A stretch of 13,008 bases of DNA from contig JBGPBY010000163.1 of the NCBI GenBank assembly GCA_041481485.1, forward strand, positions 1 to 13,008. Direction: 5' to 3'. Of the stretch, positions 8,245-13,008 are shown piece after piece (position 1 is the stretch's first letter; every line of letters begins with the position of its first letter). The notes beneath the pieces are model-generated. The model saw only the letters and a list, made by a program, of their open reading frames with translations, searched no databases and was not told the DNA's origin. Position numbers and translations under genes: made by a program. The DNA comes from JBGPBY01 sp041481485. Its GTDB lineage: Bacteria; Acidobacteriota; Terriglobia; 20CM-2-55-15.

Positions 8245-8715
8245 TGTGGGTTTCCTCCTTCACCGCGGCCAGAAAGAGTTCGCGCAAACTCACAGAAGAA
8301 TTCTCGATCGAAGCCGCACCGAGGCGTCGGACCCTTTCAATGATGTCTTCCACATTGCGCCTGGCCATCACCGTAATTTGCCGTCCGTCGTGATGGATCG
8401 ATTCAATGTCGTCCTTCGGAAGATCCAGTCGTGGAGGCTCCGTCGAAAAACCGAACGTGATGCGGCGATACTGCACCGGGCATCAGACAGTTCACGCGCA
8501 CTGCCGATCGGACGGCCGAGCAGGAAACCGGTCCCGGATGTCGGACGGGTAATGCCAAGAAGCATTTTAATCGTGCTGCTCTTCCCTGCCCCGTTCCTTC
8601 CCAGGAAGCCGGTGATACTTCCGGCACTGACCTTTAGATTGAGACCGTGCACAGCGTCGGACCCGCCGTAGCGTTTTGTCAGTTCACGGGTTTCAATGAC
8701 AGATTGCCAGGTCAT
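8231..8715 (-). pseudogene. ABC transporter ATPase with central deletion and frameshift
   Basis: The ATG at 8715 opens a normal ABC ATPase N-terminus: Walker A GRNGAGKS at residues 39-46, homology running to ELSDAR at residue 80. The frame then turns to non-homologous sequence and stops at 8368. In another frame, from about 8473 to 8231, the sequence matches the family's C-terminal end (QYRRITFGF ... VSLRELFLAAVKEE). Everything between is absent: Q-loop, LSGGQ-type signature, Walker B and H-loop. Only about 160 of the roughly 300 residues usual for these ATPases remain. The junction lies near 8470-8478. The Shine-Dalgarno GAGGAG overlaps the gntR stop (gap of seven bases), and the remnant overlaps the permease start, so the operon frame is kept. 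It cannot hydrolyse ATP normally. A true deletion or an assembly collapse are the two explanations. Confidence 0.85.
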
Positions 8716-8722
8716 ATTCTCC

Positions 8723-9115
8723 TCACCGTTTGGAGTCTGACGAAGCGGTATAGAACAATTCCGCCTCTACCAGCCTTTGAATTTCGCTTTCCGACAGCCC
8801 TTCGCGCTGAAGTTTCTCAACCAGGCCGCGTACGCGCTCCTGCGCCTGACGCAAACGCTCGGTTCGTAACTTCTTCGGACGTCCGGCGACGTATGCTCCG
8901 GAACCGTGACGCAAATTGAGAAGTCCCTCATGTTCAAGTTCGGAATATGCCTTGACGATGGTGTTCGGACTGACGACGAGCTGTTTTGCCAGGGTGCGAA
9001 CTCCCGGAAGCCCATCGCCCGGCTGAAGCACTCCGGTATCGATTGCATGGCGGATTTGCTGCATCACTTGCAGATACAACGGTTGTCCCCTGGATGAATT
9101 CAGAGTAAATATCAT
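8723..9115 (-). CDS. GntR family (YtrA-type) transcriptional regulator
   Basis: A 130-residue repressor-type protein. Residues about 8-75 form the GntR winged helix: QPLYLQVMQQIRHAI, GDGLPGVRTLAKQL, then VSPNTIVKAYSELEHEGLL and the wing RHGSGAYV. The remaining 50 or so residues are a charged helical tail, as in the YtrA subfamily, which usually represses a neighbouring ABC transporter operon. It is the first gene of the minus-strand cassette gntR-ATPase-permease and probably controls that cassette. The ATG at 9115 is chosen because homology begins with IFTLNSSRGQPLYLQ; the longer frame to 9232 would run through the palindromic region at 9124-9146. No Shine-Dalgarno precedes this ATG, so a short or leaderless mRNA is possible. 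Confidence 0.88.
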   Translation of the reverse strand: MIFTLNSSRGQPLYLQVMQQIRHAIDTGVLQPGDGLPGVRTLAKQLVVSPNTIVKAYSELEHEGLLNLRHGSGAYVAGRPKKLRTERLRQAQERVRGLVEKLQREGLSESEIQRLVEAELFYTASSDSKR

Positions 9116-9123
9116 CGGCAAAT

Positions 9124-9146
9124 ACTGTATCACTGTATGGGTACAG
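9124..9146. promoter_or_regulatory. Candidate GntR operator/promoter region
   Basis: Between the divergent gntR (start 9115) and the ORF at 9137 lie a tandem repeat, ACTGTATC then ACTGTATG (9124-9139), and a perfect inverted repeat CTGTA-TGGG-TACAG (9133-9146). On the minus strand TACAGTAT lies about ten bases before the gntR ATG and could serve as a -10 box. The site is where a YtrA-type autoregulator would be expected to bind. Binding is inferred, not shown. Confidence 0.45.
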
Positions 9147-9430
9147 ATGCCATCAACAGCATCGATCTGCGGCGTGTCTGGATTGCCGACGAGGAGACGG
9201 GTCTGGTTTTCAGTATGACGATGTTCCGTCATCCCATGGAAGAGAGAGTCTTCAAGGTTATCGCTGCGGACAGAACACTAACCGATCGGGATATGTCGCG
9301 GCAGAATCCGTTTAATTTCGAGTCTGTGCACATTTTCAAAATCCAGAAGAGACAGATTCACGACATCGAAGCCCTGGGGATTTCCCTGCCGCTGCATTCC
9401 AAGAATGGATGGAGTGAATTCTGGAGATAG
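9137..9430 (+). CDS. Probable N-terminally truncated remnant of a SnoaL/NTF2-like protein
   Basis: A 97-residue ORF starting at ATG 9137. The segment DLRRVWIADEETGLVFSMTMFRHP and the later HIFKIQKRQIHDIEALGISLP resemble the C-terminal part of a family of SnoaL/NTF2-like hypothetical proteins, which carry a motif like RRYPVVDEERG and end in FKI..G.I..IEA. Those proteins are usually well over 200 residues, so this would be the last third only. The resemblance begins almost at the first codon, and the upstream space is taken by the gntR start. There is no Shine-Dalgarno. I think it is a gene fragment left by a rearrangement, although a short expressed gene under the shared intergenic region cannot be excluded. 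The family assignment is from memory of sequence patterns. Confidence 0.45.
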   Translation: MGTDAINSIDLRRVWIADEETGLVFSMTMFRHPMEERVFKVIAADRTLTDRDMSRQNPFNFESVHIFKIQKRQIHDIEALGISLPLHSKNGWSEFWR

Positions 9431-9505
9431 AAACCATCATCTCTGGGAAAGTGACGTCAGGTCGAGTTTCTGCATTCCATCTGCCGCAATATGCACGGAT
9501 TTTCC

Positions 9506-9531
9506 CATTCCTTCGTATTTCTGAAGGAATG
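9506..9531. terminator. Hairpin between the remnant ORF and ada
   Basis: CATTCCTTC and GAAGGAATG form a perfect 9-bp stem with an 8-base loop. It lies after the end of the 9137-9430 ORF and downstream of the minus-strand ada gene. There is no U-run, so intrinsic termination is uncertain; it may simply stall or stabilise transcripts. Confidence 0.3.
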
Positions 9532-9541
9532 ACCTGATTCC

Positions 9542-9625
9542 CCTGTAGGCGCGGTCTATTACCGCGCACATTACGCAGGATTGAAACCCTTAAAATTTTG
9601 CGCGGTCATATACCGCGCCTACAGG
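9542..9625. repeat. Foldback repeat, GC-rich REP-like pair
   Basis: Arms at 9542-9568 and 9599-9625 are inverted copies, 27 bases each with two mismatches, around a 30-base AT-richer loop. The arm core, CCTGTAGGCGCGGT followed by TAT and ACCGCGC, is shared with the element at 10829-10992. Unlike that element it has no outer arms and no flanking direct repeat that I can see. It lies just beyond the 3' end of ada and could also act as a bidirectional terminator. Confidence 0.75.
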
Positions 9626-9681
9626 AGCAGTCCCGCGGGCGAAGTTGAGAAGGGAAACCCTACTTTGAGTGAAACTGATTT

Positions 9682-10734
9682 CTAGTTCGCATTCCGCATC
9701 CGCTTCTCCAGATCGAGCAGGTGTTGTTTCCGCCACAGGCCGCCGCCGTATCCACCGAGTTTACCGCTCTTGTTCACGACTCGGTGGCAGGGGATAACTA
9801 TGGCGATTCGATTCGTACCGTTGGCATGGCCCACCGCACGTTGTCCTGATGCTGCGCCGATGCGGCGTGCAAGTTCCTCGTAGGAACATGTTTTCCCGTA
9901 TGGTATTCGCAACAACTCGTTCCAGACGCCTACCTGAAACGGCGATCCGGGGAATACGATCGGAACGGTAAACTGCTGCAGATTTCCTGCAAAGTAATCC
10001 TTGAGTTCATCTCTCAGGTGCGTCAAATGCGTATTCTCTCCCGGCAGGATCGCGCATGAAAACAGCTTCTTCAGAGTATTGAACTGAGTTTCCAGCATGC
10101 GCCGGTCCGTGAACTCGAGCAGGCAAATACCGTGATCATTTGCGGCGGCGACCAGCGGACCGATGGGACTCTCAATCCAGGAGACGACAATACGGTCCAG
10201 ATCGCGGCTCGTGCCCGGAGGACGGCCGAATGTGCGCACGAACGCGTCGCGAAAACCGCTGTGCGATTCATATCCATTGCCCAAAGCGATATCGTCGAGA
10301 AGGACGCCTCGCCGAAGTTGATTCAGGGCGTCCCCCATCCGGCGGGCTCGACAGTAGGCCTGAAAGGTCATGCCGTAATGGTTCTGGAAATATCGGCGAA
10401 TGCGGAATGGATCGATGCCGGAATGCCGCAGTTCAGAATCTTTGATACGGAGTTCGGACGCGTGGACCAGTGCCATCGCGCGACCCACCCATTCGGGTGG
10501 ACGTCCGCTGGTATCCATCGGGCGGCATCGCTTGCATGGCCGGTACCCCGCAAACAGAGCCTCGCGGGCGCTGGAGAAGTAATCGACATTGCGTGCCAGC
10601 GGCTTCCGAGCCGGGCACGAAGGGCGGCAAAAGATTCCAGTCGTTCGCACAGCGAGAAAGAAAATCCCATCATAAGAAGGATCCTTTCGCTCGTACGCGT
10701 TTTGCATTTCTCGAACCGAAGGCAGCGTGTTCAT
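9682..10734 (-). CDS. ada: Bifunctional Ada: DNA methyl-phosphotriester sensor, activator and O6-methylguanine-DNA methyltransferase
   Basis: A 350-residue protein, full length for E. coli-type Ada. The N-terminal Ada zinc domain has GIFCRPSC (Cys36, Cys40) and CKRC (Cys67, Cys70). Cys36 matches the cysteine that accepts a methyl group from phosphotriesters and turns the protein into an activator. Residues about 81-178 are an AraC-type helix-turn-helix domain. The C-terminal domain (about 183-345) is the O6-alkylguanine methyltransferase, with RAVGHANGTN (299-308) and the active-site PCHRV, Cys316. It is a suicide repair enzyme acting on DNA in the cytoplasm. The start is the ATG at 10734, with no clear Shine-Dalgarno; the Met at residue 11 is an alternative. 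AAAGCGGT about 40 bases upstream loosely resembles the E. coli Ada box AAAGCGCA. The neighbouring genes are not alkylation-repair genes, so it probably stands alone and autoregulates. Confidence 0.93.
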   Translation of the reverse strand: MNTLPSVREMQNAYERKDPSYDGIFFLAVRTTGIFCRPSCPARKPLARNVDYFSSAREALFAGYRPCKRCRPMDTSGRPPEWVGRAMALVHASELRIKDSELRHSGIDPFRIRRYFQNHYGMTFQAYCRARRMGDALNQLRRGVLLDDIALGNGYESHSGFRDAFVRTFGRPPGTSRDLDRIVVSWIESPIGPLVAAANDHGICLLEFTDRRMLETQFNTLKKLFSCAILPGENTHLTHLRDELKDYFAGNLQQFTVPIVFPGSPFQVGVWNELLRIPYGKTCSYEELARRIGAASGQRAVGHANGTNRIAIVIPCHRVVNKSGKLGGYGGGLWRKQHLLDLEKRMRNAN

Positions 10735-10818
10735 ACGCGCTATTGTTCCCTGTTCAGGAAATGGCCCGCCACCGCTTTTTTGACTTCAAATTTCTGCAGC
10801 AAAGAACCGCTGTCAGGT

Positions 10819-10828
10819 TACCGTGCCG
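10819..10828. repeat. Direct repeat flanking the foldback element, left copy
   Basis: TACCGTGCCG here is identical to 10993-11002. The two copies abut the left and right ends of the inverted-repeat element exactly, as expected for a target-site duplication made on insertion. Confidence 0.7.
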
Positions 10829-10992
10829 GTAGTGGGTCAGTTTGAAATCCGTGTCCCCCTGTAGGCGCGGTCTATGACCGCGCGCAATCTCTCGTTTATG
10901 GATTCCCAATTCGTGGAGTCCCAGTGTGAAAAACTGTGCGCGGTCATAGACCGCGCCTACAGGGGGACGCGGATTTCAAACTGACCCATTAC
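10829..10992. mobile_element. Non-autonomous inverted-repeat (MITE-like) element
   Basis: A 164-base element with arms at 10829-10883 and 10938-10992 that are 55-base inverted copies with two mismatches. They begin GTAGTGGGTCAG on the left and, read inward, GTAATGGGTCAG on the right. The central 54 bases hold no gene. Perfect 10-base direct repeats (TACCGTGCCG) sit immediately outside both ends. Read from the metallo-hydrolase gene, the insertion falls within the stop codon: the present TAG uses the element's last base, and removing element plus one repeat copy restores TAA at the same codon. The inner halves of the arms carry the CCTGTAGGCGCGGTCTATGACCGCGC core found elsewhere in the window. 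There is no transposase, so mobilisation would need one supplied in trans. It may now also act as a terminator. Confidence 0.75.
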
Positions 10993-11855
10993 TACCGTGC
11001 CGTACTGCTTTTCAGCTGATCATTGAACGCCCTTTCCGACGAGTCGATGAGAGCCTTGTATCCGGCAGGATCGATGTAGGGATTCGGCCCGCCTTTATCC
11101 AAACGGGCGTACTTCTGAGTCATCTGGTAAAAGCCATTGTGGGAACCGACGAACACATCGGCGGGAAGAGAACGCATCACTTTAAAGCTCTTGATGAAAT
11201 CTTCCTGGATATTCGGATATGTGGGATTATTCACGAGCACCGCGGCATTCAAGCTGAGACTGCCCACAATTACGACATCGTACGATTTGCCATTCTCTGT
11301 CGTCTTGAACGTCCATGTGGTGCAACCCTTGGTGTGGCCGGGGGTGAGATGGGCGGTCAGCGTCGTTCCGCCGAGCGTCACCGTGTCGCCATCATGCAGA
11401 GTGCGATCGATAGGATGAGGCTTTCCGCCCGGCCGGATATTCTGAAGCGCAGGAACATCTTCAGCCATGGCCATCACCGTCGCGCCCGTCAATTGTTTCA
11501 CCATGGCGTCTCCAGTCATGTGATCCGGATTGGCGTGGCTGCCCAGAAGAATCTTGATGTCTGTAAACTTAAACCCCAGCGTCTCGACCGCGGCACGGAT
11601 TACCGGAACCGTTTCTTCATAATCGCTGTTAATCAGAATGTTTCCTTCCGGCGTGGTCATGAGAAACGAGCCGAGTTGCTCGGATCCGACAAAGTACATG
11701 TTGCCCACGATCTTGTGTGCAGGGAACGGCTTGTTCCAGTCGATTCCCGCCAGCGCGTTCCCACGCGCGGCCCCTTGCCTCGCCTGAGCCGATACAAACA
11801 CGGAAGACGTTGCAAGCATGAGAATGACAGCGGCCAATAATTTATGGGTGCGCAT
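10992..11855 (-). CDS. Exported metallo-beta-lactamase-fold hydrolase, subclass B3-like
   Basis: A 287-residue protein with a signal peptide (Met1 to about AQA, residue 25), so periplasmic or secreted. It follows the B3 pattern: WNKPFPAHKIVGNMYFVGSEQLGSFLMTTPEGNILI near residues 40-75, the zinc motif at 107-112, TPGHTKG with His174, and GSH with His239. These correspond to His116-x-x-x-Asp120-His121, His196 and His263 of standard numbering. The zinc motif reads HANPDH instead of HxHxDH, so Asn109 replaces the second histidine, a Zn1 ligand. The enzyme could be a weak or altered beta-lactamase, or a lactonase-like or other hydrolase; no substrate can be assigned. The start is ATG 11855 without a clear Shine-Dalgarno. 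It lies 49 bases downstream of the coiled-coil gene, probably in the same transcript. A foldback element has inserted in its stop codon. Confidence 0.85.
   Translation of the reverse strand: MRTHKLLAAVILMLATSSVFVSAQARQGAARGNALAGIDWNKPFPAHKIVGNMYFVGSEQLGSFLMTTPEGNILINSDYEETVPVIRAAVETLGFKFTDIKILLGSHANPDHMTGDAMVKQLTGATVMAMAEDVPALQNIRPGGKPHPIDRTLHDGDTVTLGGTTLTAHLTPGHTKGCTTWTFKTTENGKSYDVVIVGSLSLNAAVLVNNPTYPNIQEDFIKSFKVMRSLPADVFVGSHNGFYQMTQKYARLDKGGPNPYIDPAGYKALIDSSERAFNDQLKSSTAR
10993..11002. repeat. Direct repeat flanking the foldback element, right copy
   Basis: Second copy of TACCGTGCCG. It overlaps the last codons of the metallo-hydrolase gene (Thr-Ala-Arg-stop), so this copy is the original coding end. 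Confidence 0.7.
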
Positions 11856-11904
11856 AGCGCCGCAGTTTAACGCGTTCCGCTTTCAATGAAAATGGAATCG
11901 ATGC

Positions 11905-12624
11905 CTACTTGGACAGCTTTGAAAGCGCGTCGAGCTGCTTCAGCTTGCGGGATGCGACGGAGGTCTGCTTTGACGCGGCTTCCAGTGCACGATCGGCGGC
12001 TTCCTTTCGCGCGCTGAACAACTGTTTCAAAAGCGCAGCGTAACTGGTCGTGTTCGAAGCCTTCTCCGAATTGGCGGCCACGATTTCGTCATGCTTTTTC
12101 GCAGCGTCGGATTCGATCTGCAACGCCTTTACCTGTGCGCCGGCAGCGATGCGCTGGCTGTTGAGTGATTCCATGTCCGCATTCATGGCGTCGCGCAGGG
12201 AAACCAGATACTTCCTTTCGGCCTCCTGCCGTTTTGCTTCGTTGGTCAGGAGCGACACATCTGAAGAATTCTTCGCTTTTTTTGCCACATTCAGCCGGGT
12301 CTCGGTCGTCCGCAACTCTTCGGTCATGATCTGCAACTGTCCGCTCGCAGACTGGGCAAGACGGACGCTTTCCGCGTAGCTGTTTTCAGCGGATTGCTGT
12401 GAGGACTTCGCAATTTCCAGCAGACGCTGGATCTCTTCCGGACTGCGCGGCGTGTAAACGGCCATCAACTCGCCGGTTGTACCGCCGCGCAAAATCGATG
12501 GAGGCAAACCGGCGGGCAATCCCACAAGTGCGCCTGTTGAGGTGTTCCCTGCCGGATTTTGAGCACGAAACGAAGATACGAATGCAATCGTCAAGAGCAG
12601 AATCGTCAAAGACTTGCGCACCAC
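11905..12624 (-). CDS. Exported coiled-coil protein, function unknown
   Basis: A 239-residue protein starting with GTG at 12624, six bases after GGAGGAGG. The open frame continues upstream to 12864, but that extension reads through two foldback repeats and is not credible. The N-terminus (VVRKSLTILLLTIAFVSSFRAQ) is a signal peptide, probably cut near residue 22. A short Gly/Pro/Ser-rich stretch follows, then from about residue 55 to the end a highly charged Ala/Glu/Gln/Lys-rich helix with heptad-like spacing, so a long periplasmic coiled coil is likely. There are no cysteines, enzyme motifs or membrane helices after the signal. Such proteins are often structural or adaptor parts of envelope machines, but I do not recognise a family. 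It is upstream of the metallo-hydrolase gene on the same strand. Confidence 0.75.
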   Translation of the reverse strand: MVRKSLTILLLTIAFVSSFRAQNPAGNTSTGALVGLPAGLPPSILRGGTTGELMAVYTPRSPEEIQRLLEIAKSSQQSAENSYAESVRLAQSASGQLQIMTEELRTTETRLNVAKKAKNSSDVSLLTNEAKRQEAERKYLVSLRDAMNADMESLNSQRIAAGAQVKALQIESDAAKKHDEIVAANSEKASNTTSYAALLKQLFSARKEAADRALEAASKQTSVASRKLKQLDALSKLSK

Positions 12625-12630
12625 AAAGAA

Positions 12631-12638
12631 CCTCCTCC
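12631..12638 (-). promoter_or_regulatory. Shine-Dalgarno deciding the coiled-coil protein start
   Basis: On the minus strand GGAGGAGG ends six bases before GTG 12624 (and nine before GTG 12621). Because it lies inside the longer open frame, it argues that translation starts here, directly before the signal peptide. Confidence 0.65.
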
Positions 12639-12658
12639 AAATCAGAACCATCATAAAG

Positions 12659-12722
12659 GAAATTCCGGGACGGGCCCCGCATTTCGCCGGCAGGCGAAAT
12701 GCGGGGCCCGTCCCGGAATTTC
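12659..12722. repeat. Perfect 30-bp palindrome (hairpin)
   Basis: Arms at 12659-12688 and 12693-12722 are perfect inverted copies with a GGCA loop. The stem is very GC-rich in the middle and starts GAAATTCCGGGACGGG. It lies about 20 bases upstream of the Shine-Dalgarno of the coiled-coil gene, so it would form a very stable 5' leader hairpin if transcribed. No coding frame or flanking duplication is seen. Confidence 0.85.
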
Positions 12723-12725
12723 TTG

Positions 12726-12890
12726 CCGCCGGTTGAGAATTGAAAATTGATTGATGATTATTGATTATTGCGCTTGGCAGATGAGAATTCCCGGGACTGC
12801 ACCCAAACAGACGGATTAGAAGAGCGGTTTGTTTAAAATTACAAAGGGCAATAATCAATATCAATCAATTTTCAATTCTCAACCAGGCGG
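12726..12890. repeat. AT-rich foldback repeat
   Basis: The left arm (12726-12770) and right arm (12849-12890) are inverted copies sharing GGTTGAGAATTGAAAATTGA and the TTGATTATTG end. The left arm has four extra bases and the right arm one. The 78-base centre holds no clear gene. Base composition is sharply more AT-rich than the neighbouring genes. No target duplication is visible. The coiled-coil gene's promoter may lie in or beyond this region. Confidence 0.75.
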
Positions 12891-12977
12891 TGTCATGTGT
12901 GTAACTGACCAGCCCAACGGGAGGGGGCCGATTTTTACTGGCGGTACCCCTCACCCGGCCGCCATTTCTTGATGCCC

Positions 12978-13006
12978 ACCCTCTCCCGTTGGGAGAGGGA
13001 TTTCTT
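12978..13006. repeat. Short palindromic repeat, copy 2 of 2
   Basis: Identical over 29 bases to 9-37, with the same 9-bp stem, GTT loop and ATTTCTT tail. The sequence ATTTCTTGA also appears before this hairpin (12964-12972), as it does after the first copy (31-39), suggesting a modular repeat. Bases 12891-12977 show no gene. Confidence 0.75.
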
Positions 13007-13008
13007 TA

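Noticed and set aside
8368..8470. Programmed frameshift in the ABC ATPase
   Set aside because: A frameshift would not restore the missing signature, Walker B and switch regions, because those bases are absent from the window.
10132..10845. Plus-strand open frame (237 codons) opposite ada
   Set aside because: It is antisense to a full-length Ada with all catalytic motifs and runs into the inverted-repeat element.
9542..10992. CRISPR array
   Set aside because: The repeated cores are inverted pairs in two separate intergenic spaces, not regularly spaced direct repeats with spacers, and no cas genes are present.
11139..11840. Plus-strand open frame (233 codons) opposite the metallo-hydrolase
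   Set aside because: It is a shadow of a gene with a signal peptide and metal-binding motifs; its peptide has no recognisable features.
12625..12864. N-terminal extension of the coiled-coil protein
   Set aside because: The frame stays open only because it reads through two foldback repeats. The strong Shine-Dalgarno and signal peptide place the start at 12624.
1..13008. Integrative element bounded by the 29-base end repeats
   Set aside because: There is no integrase, tRNA target or mobility gene inside, and the repeats look like common dispersed hairpins, so attachment sites are not supported.

Overview
The window is about 13 kb of moderately GC-rich bacterial DNA. The gene families point to an Acidobacteriota-like soil bacterium: large winged-helix/AAA/TPR regulators in multiple copies, a B3-type metallo-beta-lactamase-fold enzyme, a YtrA-type GntR/ABC cassette and GC-rich interspersed hairpin repeats. 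This is an inference from gene content; there is no rRNA or other phylogenetic marker. I see no tRNA, rRNA, CRISPR array, integrase or intact transposase gene.

Layout. Bases 1-123 hold a short palindromic repeat and a degenerate copy of a second repeat family. Bases 124-6120 (+) are two tandem, end-to-end homologous regulators of about 1000 residues, each with an N-terminal OmpR/PhoB-like DNA-binding domain, a STAND-type P-loop ATPase and a long TPR-like C-terminal half. Facing them is a small four-helix membrane protein (6155-6535, -). After a 365-base gap comes a DJ-1/PfpI-family protein (6901-7482, +). It converges on a minus-strand cassette read 9115 to 7501: a YtrA-like GntR regulator, an ABC ATPase that has lost its central part and changed frame, and an intact-looking ABC-2 permease. 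Divergent from gntR is a short ORF (9137-9430, +) that looks like the C-terminal remnant of a SnoaL/NTF2-like protein. The rest is on the minus strand: an Ada-type alkylation-repair protein (9682-10734), an exported B3-like metallo-hydrolase with an unusual metal-ligand motif (10992-11855), and an exported coiled-coil protein (11905-12624).

The intergenic spaces are rich in foldback DNA. The best case is a 164-base element at 10829-10992 with 55-base terminal inverted repeats. It is bracketed by a perfect 10-base direct repeat and inserted exactly in the stop codon of the metallo-hydrolase gene. Its inner arms (core around CCTGTAGGCGCGGTCTAT) recur as a smaller foldback at 9542-9625 and as a solo copy near base 60. 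Two unrelated foldbacks lie side by side at 12659-12722 (a perfect 30-bp stem) and 12726-12890 (AT-rich). A 29-base palindromic repeat occurs in the same orientation near both window ends.

Working together: the two large regulators probably sense something through ATPase/TPR modules and control genes not obvious here. The GntR/ABC cassette looks autoregulated but probably no longer makes a working transporter by itself. Ada is a self-contained damage sensor, activator and repair enzyme. The metallo-hydrolase and coiled-coil protein are exported and may be co-transcribed. The most noteworthy observations are the non-autonomous inverted-repeat element with its apparent target duplication, the gutted ABC ATPase, the His-to-Asn change in the B3-type zinc motif, and the tandem giant regulators.
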